A DNA stretch of 64,000 bases from positions 1-64,000 of the forward strand of contig JAXMBN010000013.1 in the NCBI GenBank assembly GCA_046349875.1, written 5' to 3'. Positions within the stretch are counted from its first letter, which is position 1. The number at the start of each line of letters is the position of its first letter. This document shows, piece after piece, positions 8,394 to 15,834 of the stretch. The translations under genes and the position numbers were made by a program. Source of the DNA: JAXMBN01 sp046349875 (GTDB lineage Bacteria; Planctomycetota; Planctomycetia; Pirellulales; Pirellulaceae). The notes beneath the pieces were generated by a model, which did not search any database, was not told the origin of the DNA, and saw only the letters and a program-made list of their open reading frames with translations.

Positions 8394-9053
8394 TCTTTTC
8401 TCAATGCTGCAACCGATCGAATATCTCTCTACCGTATTCAAAAAACAGAAGATCGATCTGGTCGTCATTGAAGCTTGCGGACCCTCGGGCTGGATCCATG
8501 ACCATGCACTAAAAATGGGATTCAAAACCTGGTTTGCTCTACCAATGAAGACGGCTGGAAATGGTCCAATGTTCGATCGATTGCCCTGAACAACTCCGAA
8601 CCCTCACCCTCGTTCCCTCTCCCTTCTTAAAGTGTCCATTGACTACCGATAGTTCTTAGAAAGGGAGAGGGATGAAAATCCCGGTGTTGTTGAGTCGATA
8701 TGGAATCGATGAAACAAACATACTTGGTATCGACGTCCGTTTTTGCTTTTTGTGACTTTCGTGGTTCCATTTTCGAATCGGCTCCGCTTTGTAATCTCGC
8801 GAATACCTCTTCGTGATCTCGGTGTTCTTCGTGGTAGACTCCATTTTTCCCTTGCGATTGAGGTCGACCACGCAACGAATCGATCCCTGATTACCATCCT
8901 ATAGTCCACAAGAAGCGATAGTGGCTTGCCTTTGAAAACCTCGGATTGGATGTCTGGCTAGACCATTGAGTTCCTAGCCTATCCCCGTTAGAAAACCTCA
9001 CTCTGCCTGAGCCTCATTCCCTCCGCTCACCGCAGAATCCAATCCTTTTTGAT
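8394..9053. repeat. ~660-bp composite repeat block, copy A
   Basis: This block matches 11654-12307 (copy B) in the same order and orientation. It consists of an IS110 transposase fragment, the CCCTCTCCC/GGGAGAGGG inverted-repeat element at ~8617-8671, a unique-looking linker, a member of the TTTCGTGGTT repeat family, and a tail up to the CCTCACTCTGCC stretch. The copies differ by scattered substitutions and short indels, so the duplication is not recent. The tail of copy A supplies the last codons of the minus-strand gene 8998-9405. Confidence 0.75.
8395..8600 (+). pseudogene. IS110-family transposase fragment
   Basis: The reading frame shows FKKQKIDLVVIEACGPSGWI followed by HDHALKMGFKT. This matches the middle of the N-terminal DEDD domain of planctomycete IS110-type transposases (a VVxEACGPSGW stretch, then in intact relatives a CSTNxxAWxWxNV stretch). 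After GFKT the frame shifts, and the residual NVRSIALNN can be read in another frame. Only some 65 codons survive; both ends and the whole C-terminal serine domain are missing. The fragment runs directly into the CCCTCACCC inverted-repeat element, exactly as in the second copy at 11655-11860. Confidence 0.65.
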
Positions 9054-9405
9054 GCGATCCGACTTGTCGGTCGCTGTTGGGAGGCATGGAGTTCGTCGAA
9101 TGCGGTGTCAATGTAATCGAGCGGTCCAGACGATGACCAATAACAGCATCGACTTTCTGCCTGGGCCGAGTGAGCCAATGCAGTACAGCACCAACGAAAA
9201 GGCCAACGAGTCCACCTATCCCGGATGGCCGTGAATTTCCGAATGGGTCACTGGGAGAAGTACCGAAGGTTCCGGCGAAGACATTAGCACCAAGAAAAGC
9301 GCCGATAAACGCGGGAACAACGAACCACCCAATGCGAGACCGAACACCCGACAGACGTGTTGCTACAGAGATCGATTTTGGCGAGGCGTAGGGATTATCA
9401 TTCAT
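8998..9405 (-). CDS. NPYxxP-type small membrane protein with repeat-derived tail
   Basis: I chose the start at 9405, giving MNDNPYASPKSISVATRLSG (135 residues), because it places the NPYASP head at the N-terminus as in related proteins; the open frame extends 27 codons further upstream. Two hydrophobic segments lie at about 26-46 and 62-79, then a polar tail. The last ~18 codons are inside repeat block A, so the C-terminus may be acquired from the repeat rather than ancestral. No function is known. Same family-like head as 5849-6253 and 9649-9954. Confidence 0.65.
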   Translation of the reverse strand: MNDNPYASPKSISVATRLSGVRSRIGWFVVPAFIGAFLGANVFAGTFGTSPSDPFGNSRPSGIGGLVGLFVGAVLHWLTRPRQKVDAVIGHRLDRSITLTPHSTNSMPPNSDRQVGSHQKGLDSAVSGGNEAQAE

Positions 9406-9648
9406 GGATGCGAGGTAAGGTGCAACGCAACTGTCACAAGTTCTTATGGCCGATCCGTCGAGTGGGGCTTGATATTCCATTATCAAGTACGACGCCCCCG
9501 CTGCAACACTCAGTACTGCGATTGTGTCAAGCGACTACCTAGATGGGATTCTCACCCACTTGCCTTCAAACCATTTTCAGTACCCACGTGCATGCCATTG
9601 TTCGCAGAATATACGTTTGAGGAACCAGTAGGGTCAATCGTCTCTCAT

Positions 9649-9954
9649 TCATTCTGGTCTTAGGAATGGCTTCGCGATCGCTAAAGTGATTAGTCCACAC
9701 ACTGGAGCAATGACAAAGACGAGTGCACCACACTCGATCACGGGATTTCCACAGACCGCGGTGCCAGGAGGAAGCGAGGCAACGGCAAGTCTAAATTGGT
9801 GATAGTTTTTTAATCCGAGACCGGCCAACGGTGCGAAGCCAACGAGAAACGCGATTACCGATCGCACAAATGCCGACGAGCGATTTGCATGGACGGACGC
9901 AGTTGATACCGGTTGATACGGATTCGTAGTTTTTGCAATTTCATTCGCATCCAT
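9649..9954 (-). CDS. NPYxxP-type small membrane protein
   Basis: 101 residues beginning MDANEIAKTTNPYQPVSTAS, with hydrophobic segments at about 29-48 and 74-95 and a short basic end AKPFLRPE. The NPYQP motif sits at residues 11-15, just before the first helix. Cys68 and Cys75 flank the second helix and could form a disulfide; that is only a guess. The 3' flank (9562-9620) resembles the 3' flank of the 10963 gene. No function recognised. Confidence 0.65.
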   Translation of the reverse strand: MDANEIAKTTNPYQPVSTASVHANRSSAFVRSVIAFLVGFAPLAGLGLKNYHQFRLAVASLPPGTAVCGNPVIECGALVFVIAPVCGLITLAIAKPFLRPE

Positions 9955-10086
9955 CGCGATGTCTCCGATCTGCGAACGCTACGCATCTCCGCGGTCGCGG
10001 CAAGTGATGCTCAATTGTAAAAACCGGCCGACCCGCGACTCCGGTGAATGCGATTGTTCGTACTTGTGTTTCACCATTCAGTGATG

Positions 10087-10425
10087 TCATTCGTGCATCT
10101 TTGAGGATCGATTCGCAAGAATTGGTTTGGGAAGAGTCAACGCCATCATCGCAATAACGACAAATACGAAGGAGAGTACAATACGGAAGATGTCGAAATA
10201 GTGATTGGTTGCACCAATATCTCTGACTCGCTTATAGATCGAGTAATCCTTGTATTGCGGTTCTTTCTTCAATTCCTCAAGTTTGGCAACATCGATCAAC
10301 TCAAGGGACTCAAATTCCTTGACGGTCGAAAATCCGTGGACAGCGTGTATCTGAAGGATAACCGACGTTAGAAACCAAGTGAGAGCGATGCCTATGGCGC
10401 ATATGCTCATGATCGCCCATTTCAT
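10087..10425 (-). CDS. Two-helix membrane hypothetical protein
   Basis: 112 residues starting MKWAIMSICAIGIALTWFLT. One helix at about residues 4-27, a charged middle with KEFESLELIDVAKLEELKKE, and a second helix at about 80-101 followed by a basic tail. The middle would face outside between two helices. It may be co-transcribed with the small frame at 10448-10621, 22 bp upstream. No family recognised. Confidence 0.6.
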   Translation of the reverse strand: MKWAIMSICAIGIALTWFLTSVILQIHAVHGFSTVKEFESLELIDVAKLEELKKEPQYKDYSIYKRVRDIGATNHYFDIFRIVLSFVFVVIAMMALTLPKPILANRSSKMHE

Positions 10426-10447
10426 TGCTGGAGTTCCTCGGCATCAC

Positions 10448-10621
10448 TCAGTTGTACGAACTTTGAATTATCCCGGCATGGGAAATTAGATAATGGGGAT
10501 TGGGGTTATTATCCTCGAAAAGGATCGACTGTCCTCCCTGAAACTCGTCGCTATTCTCCCGGAATGAATCCAGGGTTCGGTCGTCAGGGATGATCGTTTT
10601 CGCGGTTTGCAGTGTCAGCAT
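10448..10621 (-). CDS. Possible 57-residue hypothetical protein
   Basis: A minus-strand frame from ATG 10621-10619 to TGA 10450-10448 encodes MLTLQTAKTIIPDDRTLDSF and ends ISHAGIIQSSYN. Composition is normal for a soluble protein. It ends 22 bp before the start of the two-helix protein at 10425, so it could be the first gene of a pair, or the 3' remnant of a longer gene. No homologue is recognised and no strong ribosome binding site is evident. Confidence 0.35.
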   Translation of the reverse strand: MLTLQTAKTIIPDDRTLDSFRENSDEFQGGQSILFEDNNPNPHYLISHAGIIQSSYN

Positions 10622-10962
10622 TCCTCAATCGTCTTGGTAGCAAAAAGCCCTTTTGCAGTCAAATAGATTTGGCTGCAACAGCTATCAAAAGCAAAGCTTC
10701 GGATCGTGATAGACTATCTATAAGCATCGATCCAACGCGTGTTCCCCATGGCTAGCGAACGAGACAACTTCTGCCCCTTAGCATCTAGCCAAGCTTTCGA
10801 GCTTCTGGAGCTTTCGCAGCAAAGCTTCCGTCGGTGCCAAGCCGTCTCATCAACTATAGGTGGATGGCACCTTAGGATTGACTCGGGTATTCAAACCATT
10901 TCCAGTACAGGCGTGCGTGGCAATGTTCGTACATGGGTAATTCTTTGAGCGAAGTGCTAAAT
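10622..10962. other. Non-coding stretch with diverged repeats
   Basis: No convincing gene is seen. The segment 10637-10684 (AGCAAAA..., then CAGTCAAATAGATTTGG) resembles 15117-15166. The segment 10894-10950 (TTCAAACCATTTCCAGTAC and following) resembles 9562-9620, which lies at the equivalent 3' side of the gene at 9649. A plus-strand frame at 10739-10948 has no protein-like features. Confidence 0.4.
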
Positions 10963-11533
10963 CTAGGATACCCCAAGGAAATGATTGAGTTCGGTACACA
11001 TGCCCAAAGCAAGATCGTGTGTTGCGGCATGATAAATCTCGATCGATTCTCCCGAATCGTTGGATAACGCAACCGCGTAGGGTCCAGTATACATTACCCT
11101 TGTATCTTTCGTGCGACAAACCTGAAGTCGTTCAGCATTAGTTAAGTCGAAGCTACGGCGAGAACTGCCGAAGAGACCACCAACCTTCCAAACGGTTCGA
11201 TTATTCTGGTTCACGTTCAGCCAAGTGCGATTCCAAACCATCATTTGAAAACCAAGTGCAGCAAGTACAAGGCAAAATCCGAACGCCATTACCGAACCAA
11301 TGATGGTTTTCAAGCTCCAATCTACAAGCTCTACGGTGCCAGACATAACAAGAATAGGCACCCCACATCCTGTTGCGACCAATAGCGATCCGACTAGGAT
11401 TCCGATCAGTCCGAGGTCGTCGCTATAGCCTAAGGATTCCGATCAGTCCGAGGTCGTCGCTATAGCCTATCCACTCCTTGGAGAAACTGAGTAGTTTTCG
11501 AGATCGATAGGGAGGATGAAGAATGCCTGGCAT
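10963..11533 (-). pseudogene. Membrane protein gene frameshifted by a 37-bp tandem duplication
   Basis: The minus-strand frame ending at 10963 encodes a membrane protein with a helix (GSVMAFGFCLVLAALGFQMM) and a soluble tail containing WKVGGLFGSSRRSFDLTNAE and VALSNDSGESIEIYHAATHD. Its only start in frame is TTG 11382. However, ATG 11533 opens MPGILHPPYRSRKLLSFSKE, then WIGYSDDLGLIGIL, which meets a TAG inside the tandem duplication at 11396-11469. Removing one 37-bp copy joins the two frames into a continuous 177-codon gene. So the gene appears broken by the duplication, unless translation restarts at TTG 11382. The tail resembles a PH-like domain loosely; no family is firm. Confidence 0.6.
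11396..11469. repeat. Perfect 37-bp tandem duplication
   Basis: Bases 11396-11432 and 11433-11469 are identical; the unit runs from AGGATTCCGATCAGTCC to CGCTATAGCCTA. Because 37 is not a multiple of three, it shifts the reading frame of the minus-strand gene across it. Perfect identity suggests a recent event, or an assembly artefact. Confidence 0.9.
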
Positions 11534-11653
11534 CGGAACGATCACTCATGTAGGACGAACGGCTAAAATCACCACCAAGTTACTTTGGTTCGACGAAACG
11601 CACGATCGGCAACTCCGGACGAGTAGTTTGGATTTCTCTATATCTTCAAAACA

Positions 11654-12307
11654 ATCTTTCTCAATGCTGCAACCGATCGAAATGATCTCTCCACCGTCTT
11701 CAAAAACAGAAGATCGATTTGGTTGTCATGAAACTTGCGGACCCTCAGGCTGGATCCATGACCTTGCACTAAGCATGCGACTCAGAATTCTGGTTTGCTC
11801 TACGAATGTAGACGCAAGGCAATGGCCCAAGGTTCGATCGATTGCCCTGAACAACTCCGAACCCTCACCCTCGTTCCCTCTCCCTTCTTAAAGAGTCCAT
11901 TGACTACCGACAGTTCTTAGAAAGGGAGAGGGATGAAAATCCCGGTGTTGTTGACTCGATATGGAATCGATGAAACAAACATACTTGGTGATGACGTCCG
12001 TTCGTGCTTTTTGTGACTTTCGTGGTTCCATTTTCGAATCGGCTCCGCTCTGCAAACTCGCGATTACTTCTTCGTGATCTCGGTGTTCTTCGTGGTAGAT
12101 TCCATTTTCCCGTGCGATTGAAGTCGACCGCGACGATTCGATCCCTGATTTCCACCCTAAAGGGCACAAGAAGCGATAGTGGCTTGCTTAAACTTTGGAT
12201 TGGATGTCTGGCTAGATCATTGGCTTCCTAGCCTACCCCGGTTAGAAAACCTCACTCTGCCTTAGGCTCATTCCCTCCGTTCACGTTCAGCGGCCAATCC
12301 TTTCCTT
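11654..12307. repeat. ~650-bp composite repeat block, copy B
   Basis: Diverged second copy of 8394-9053, same orientation, 3.26 kb away. It holds the IS110 fragment (11655-11860), the CCCTCTCCC/GGGAGAGGG element (~11876-11932), the linker beginning ATGAAAATCCCGGTGTTGTT, the TTTCGTGGTT repeat member at about 12005-12035, and the tail ending near 12307. No target-site duplication was recognised at its edges. No gene is supported in it. Confidence 0.75.
11655..11860 (+). pseudogene. IS110-family transposase fragment, second copy
   Basis: Across two frames it reads ETCGPSGWIHDLALSMRL and then LVCSTNVDARQWPKVRSIAL. These correspond to the EACGPSGW and CSTNxxAWxW stretches of planctomycete IS110-type transposases. 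It is the counterpart of 8395-8600 with different point changes and frameshifts. Reading the two copies together shows more of the ancestral transposase than either alone. Non-functional. Confidence 0.65.
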
Positions 12308-12315
12308 GTCCTTGT

Positions 12316-12759
12316 CTACGGGTTGCCCATTCCCGGGTGCCAGAGCTTGTGAAGTTCACTGGATACGTAGTCCGTATAGTCCCTTAATTCTTTCTCTGTG
12401 ACTCGGAAATGGAATAGAGGGTCGTTCACTTGAACCACGATCTTACCGCTAACATTTTGTTGATCACCCCACGTCGCGACGAAAACATCGGAGTACTTCT
12501 GCGATTGAAACCACTGGGTGTTTGAACGTTGTTCCAAGGTAGCGAATCTGGGTGCATCGCATTCTTGAAAAGAATTGCCAACCAACCAAGTTCGATACCG
12601 ATCCAATGCAGTTGTGTACCCGGGAATAGGAGCCGCAGATTGCCACGCACACTCAGAGGTCCAACCAAAGCGAGTCGCCTTCTGCTTCCAGCAAGCGACG
12701 AGGATCGCCGCAATGCCGACAATGACAAACAACGTCCTGATTTTCAATCTTGGGAGCAT
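12316..12759 (-). CDS. Single-helix membrane-anchored hypothetical protein
   Basis: I prefer the start at 12759, MLPRLKIRTLFVIVGIAAIL (147 residues), since an N-terminal arginine-lysine cluster followed by one helix (about residues 9-26) is common in planctomycete proteins with an outside domain. The frame extends 28 codons further upstream. The outside part contains TRFGWTSECAWQSAAPIPGY and VTEKELRDYTDYVSSELHKL. No domain recognised. Its stop lies just beyond repeat block B. Confidence 0.55.
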   Translation of the reverse strand: MLPRLKIRTLFVIVGIAAILVACWKQKATRFGWTSECAWQSAAPIPGYTTALDRYRTWLVGNSFQECDAPRFATLEQRSNTQWFQSQKYSDVFVATWGDQQNVSGKIVVQVNDPLFHFRVTEKELRDYTDYVSSELHKLWHPGMGNP

Positions 12760-12848
12760 ATCATCGAGGCCAATGGGAAATCGATGGATCTCTTGGTGCG
12801 TCTTCTTTTGCGTACATCCTATGCGCGACGATCGCTTTGCCATCCGAG

Positions 12849-12992
12849 TTAGTTCGTAGGCGATTGGGTCTCCACATCTTTCAGCACCCGCTCTAAGTCG
12901 TTGATGAGAGAACCAGCAATCGCTTCGTCGGAATGGTCATCAAACCATTCTTTTGTAAATGACAGGAAGATCCTTTTGTCCGACCCTGGCAT
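12849..12992 (-). CDS. Possible small hypothetical protein
   Basis: 47 residues from ATG 12992: MPGSDKRIFLSFTKEWFDDH, then SDEAIAGSLINDLERVLKDV. The residues are helix-forming and unlike a random frame. It follows the YcxB-like gene (stop 13048) on the same strand by about 55 bp. The open frame extends upstream into that gene, but its extra part is arginine-rich and looks like antisense noise. Weak case. Confidence 0.3.
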   Translation of the reverse strand: MPGSDKRIFLSFTKEWFDDHSDEAIAGSLINDLERVLKDVETQSPTN

Positions 12993-13047
12993 CGGGACCC
13001 GACTTCGCCGCTTTGGTTCACAGCTTTGTCTGTCGATTGGCTTGCGA

Positions 13048-13617
13048 TCAGGCCTTTGGTGGCCCAATTTTCTGACTGAGCAACTCGGCAAGTTGCCGGT
13101 TTGCGTCAGGTTCCATGGCGCGTATTGGGATTACCGTCATGCCTTTAGATCCATGGTACAAGATGTAGAATTCGTTGTCACGCAACCAGGAGTGGTACGT
13201 CGACCACTGAAGTGTCGAATCGATCGTGTCCGTCTTGAACCGGATCGCGTCATCATCAAATCGCAGTTGGTATTCCGATTTTAGTTTTGGCTGCGATTGA
13301 AAAATCAGTGCTGGCAACCAAAGGAAAGCATAGGCGACTACGAGACCGAGAATGAGACCAGGAACAATGAAGAACCAGGGCAATATTCGCGAAGTTGTGA
13401 ACAGATATAAATAGAGTCCAGCGCACATTGCTAAAACGGAAGCAAGACTATCGCGAATAGGTTGCAGTCGCGTTAGGTAATAACGTCGCAATGCACGAAT
13501 ATACTCAGGCTTTGTGATCGTGAATCGTGTGTCGACTGACGTGGTCAAAGGTGTAAGTCTCCGTTCGAAGAACGTTCGCGTCGACCGCGGTCGCCGAGAA
13601 GTCACTCTGAATGCCAA
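13048..13617 (-). CDS. YcxB-like membrane protein
   Basis: Up to 189 residues, with two helices (about residues 60-78 and 82-105) followed by a soluble C-terminal domain. That domain has YQLRFDDDAIRFKTDTIDST, WSTYHSWLRDNEFYILYHG, and then MTVIPIRAM. This pattern (an outside sheet, a W at the start of a strand, F.L....G..VIP) is the YcxB-like C-terminal domain. Function of the family is unknown to me. The start is uncertain: the longest frame begins at TTG 13617, with an arginine-rich stretch that is probably untranslated; the natural beginning is near FTITKPEYIRALRRYY (residue 32). Confidence 0.7.
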   Translation of the reverse strand: MAFRVTSRRPRSTRTFFERRLTPLTTSVDTRFTITKPEYIRALRRYYLTRLQPIRDSLASVLAMCAGLYLYLFTTSRILPWFFIVPGLILGLVVAYAFLWLPALIFQSQPKLKSEYQLRFDDDAIRFKTDTIDSTLQWSTYHSWLRDNEFYILYHGSKGMTVIPIRAMEPDANRQLAELLSQKIGPPKA

Positions 13618-13654
13618 ACTCGCTTTATCGGCGGCTCTCGTTCACCGCATTGTC

Positions 13655-14065
13655 TTAAGGCAACCTAGCCAGCAGGACAAGGTCGCCAATATCTTCGGGT
13701 TTGTAAACCGCGATCGGTATAGGTGGGCAAATAATCAATGCACCCCAGTGGCTGTCCAACAATTCTAGCACGGCCTGTTCAAGTCGCATGTGCCTGCCAT
13801 CGGCGGAATGCCCATCAGCCATCAGGCAGCACGTTAAGCGATCGACTCCGCGTCCAATCAAATATACGATTAACGCTTTGGGAATTTTGTATCTCGCATC
13901 AAGTGGCGTCGCGTACCGTTCGTCGTAGTCTAAAGAGTGATTAAGTCGGTCGAGGATTTTGCGTCTATGCTTGCGTCCCTTGAGAAACGCCAGATAGCGG
14001 TCACGCTTTTCCGCGACGATGTAGGCTCGGACGAACGCCTGTTCCCAAAGTGATACTTCAGCCAT
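13655..14065 (-). CDS. Hypothetical cytoplasmic protein
   Basis: 136 residues from MAEVSLWEQAFVRAYIVAEK (four more codons upstream also open). No signal or membrane segment. Notable stretches are FLKGRKHRRKILDRLNHSLD, a Cys pair at RLTCCLMADGHSADGRH, and PIPIAVYKPEDIGDLVLLAR at the end. The plan, with basic helix and His-rich turn, resembles other planctomycete hypotheticals of unknown role. No family is claimed. Confidence 0.6.
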   Translation of the reverse strand: MAEVSLWEQAFVRAYIVAEKRDRYLAFLKGRKHRRKILDRLNHSLDYDERYATPLDARYKIPKALIVYLIGRGVDRLTCCLMADGHSADGRHMRLEQAVLELLDSHWGALIICPPIPIAVYKPEDIGDLVLLARLP

Positions 14066-14175
14066 AGAGGAGTTCAAGCCTCAGTACGAAAGGGATCTGC
14101 ATGTGAAAGTGGGGCAAGTGATTTGACTGGTTGAGAAATCAGGAACGCCATTTCCGCTCCGTCTTCATTGCATTG

Positions 14176-14694
14176 CTATTTGCCAGAGATTGGCTTGGGC
14201 TTTGGAAAAACGACGGTGTAAGCACCGCTAGCGTCAAAGGCTACGCTATCGGCGGTAATCACTTGATAGTTTCCACGGCTTGTGTAGGCGGGTGGAACAT
14301 ACATCATCGCAACACCCAACAAAAGTTGTGTTTTTTCGCTGTAGTATAGAACGATGTAGATGCCGTCTGTGATTACGCGGCAGATATATTGAGCATCGGG
14401 ATCAACACTACCCCATTGCCACATCGTCTCATTCGTGTAGCCAGCGTTATCAAGAATGGTCAGCGCAGTTTTCAAAGTGGTGCCTGAGCCAATAGGCACT
14501 GAAGAAATTGAAGACGTTGAATCGCCCATTTCCGGAACAGTAACATTCGGTTCCGCAATCTGCGCGGACGGAATTTCACTTATCGTTGTGCTTTTTACGT
14601 TTACGTCCGTGACATGAACTGCAGGTTTGTTGCAGCCCGTACTTAATATCGCTGCCATCATCAGTAGTCTGTTAAGAAATCTCATCGGTTTCAT
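14176..14694 (-). CDS. Lipoprotein, hypothetical
   Basis: Start chosen at 14694 (MKPMRFLNRLLMMAAILSTG followed by Cys), because this yields a lipobox ILSTGC and a standard lipoprotein signal of about 20 residues; an upstream arginine-rich extension to 14757 is rejected. The mature part has a Ser/Thr/Val-rich linker (VNVKSTTISEIPSAQIAE) and a C-terminal domain with MWQWGSVDPDAQYICRVI and YIVLYYSEKTQLLLGV. About 172 residues. It is expected to be membrane-anchored and to face the periplasm. Function unknown. Confidence 0.65.
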   Translation of the reverse strand: MKPMRFLNRLLMMAAILSTGCNKPAVHVTDVNVKSTTISEIPSAQIAEPNVTVPEMGDSTSSISSVPIGSGTTLKTALTILDNAGYTNETMWQWGSVDPDAQYICRVITDGIYIVLYYSEKTQLLLGVAMMYVPPAYTSRGNYQVITADSVAFDASGAYTVVFPKPKPISGK

Positions 14695-14799
14695 TCTCTG
14701 CAAATAAAGGTAGCGGTGACGGGGCCGCCTGCGTAGAGCGATGATTTCCAAACTCACTTTATCGGCGGCTCCCGTTCACGCACTGTTACCTGCTTCCCC

Positions 14800-15021
14800 C
14801 TACCAGATCTTCCACCACGGTTTCCGACATCCATCTGAATTCTGGCTTTCCGGCTGGGCAACGAGCTCACCATCTGCACCATATTCTTCGCCTTCATCAC
14901 CGAGCACTTTGGCATCCAGCTGAGACGCGATTTGGTGCATCTTACGGAGGATTTTCTCATCACCACCAACATCCTCGTCCCACCATTGCTTGTTTCGCGT
15001 GATGTGGACTTCGTATCCCAT
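14800..15021 (-). CDS. Small MGYEVHITR-type hypothetical protein
   Basis: 73 residues beginning MGYEVHITRNKQWWDEDVGG and ending GCRKPWWKIW. The beginning is typical of small bacterial proteins of unknown role (MGYxVHITRxxxW). Acidic middle GDEGEEYGADGELVAQPE. A longer overlapping minus-strand frame (14754-15125) is rich in Arg, Ser and Met and is judged a shadow. No partner is evident. Confidence 0.6.
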   Translation of the reverse strand: MGYEVHITRNKQWWDEDVGGDEKILRKMHQIASQLDAKVLGDEGEEYGADGELVAQPESQNSDGCRKPWWKIW

Positions 15022-15190
15022 GGTGCGGTTCTACTAAATAAAGAATCCATGTAAGTCCTGGGCTTGGTGTCGAGTCCTTCCAATAAAATCCGGCGACCCT
15101 TACCCTGTGTGGTTCTTGTTAGCAAAAGAATGTTTGGCGGTCAAATAAATTGGTCGCAAAAACTAGCTGTAGTCAGGCATCCAATTCCTA

Positions 15191-15444
15191 GCGTTCGTGC
15201 TTTTCGTGCCTTTCGTGGTTAAGACTGCGAATTCAAATCGCGTTCCCTTTCTTCAAGCAAGTCAGATAGCGGTTGAAGTGAATCCATCACACCCAATCGT
15301 TGCATGCAACAATCAACAACGAGGTTCTGCGGGCGATGTCTCTAGTAATGCAGAACCCTCACCCTCGATCCCTCTCCCTTTTTAACGAGTCCAACAATGA
15401 CCGAACGTTCTCACAAAGGGAGAGGGAAGAAATCCAGATTCATG
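15191..15444. repeat. ~250-bp repeat, copy C
   Basis: Starts with a TTCGTGCTTTTCGTGCC member, continues with GAATCCATCACACCCA, and ends with the CCCTCTCCC/GGGAGAGGG inverted-repeat element (~15368-15424) and GAAGAAATCCAGATTCATG. It is followed 308 bp later by a second, slightly diverged copy (15499-15742). Same components as blocks A/B (beta repeat plus inverted-repeat element) but in a different order and without IS110 debris. Confidence 0.8.
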
Positions 15445-15498
15445 GTGGTAGAGCCAGGACCGTAAGCACCGTAAACGCTTGAATACATGTGGACTGCG

Positions 15499-15742
15499 TT
15501 CGTGCCTTTCGTGGTTAAGAATGCGAATACGAATCGCGTTCCCTTTCTTCAGGCAAATCCGATAGCGATTGAAGTGAATCCATCACACCCATCCGTTGCA
15601 CGCAACAATCAACAACTAGGTTCTGTAGGGCGATACCTCTCGTAATGCAGAACCCTCACCTTCGATCTCTCTCCCTTTTTAACGAGTCCAACAATGACCG
15701 AACGTTCTTAAAAAGGGAGAGGGAAGAAATCCAGATTCATGA
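15499..15742. repeat. ~245-bp repeat, copy D
   Basis: Direct copy of 15191-15444 with scattered changes. Together with copy C it fills most of the 810-bp gap between 15022 and 15834, where no gene is supported; the plus-strand frames here read through the repeats and are not protein-like. Just after it come two copies of TTTGTGTGATTGTG (15758-15790). Confidence 0.8.
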
Positions 15743-15834
15743 TGTTGTGGATGGCACTTTGTGTGATTGTGGGACTTTGTGTGATTGTGCAATGGTGTGC
15801 TTGTGTGCCAAACGTGGATGGCTTGCAAGAGATG

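Noticed and set aside
8643..8909. Minus-strand frames reading EKWSLPRRTPRSRRG and similar
   Set aside because: They translate the dispersed TTTCGTGGTT repeats and recur in block B; non-coding repeat shadows.
14754..15125. 123-codon minus-strand frame overlapping the MGYEVHITR gene
   Set aside because: Arg/Ser/Met-rich shadow composition; the 73-codon frame at 14800-15021 has the recognisable N-terminus.
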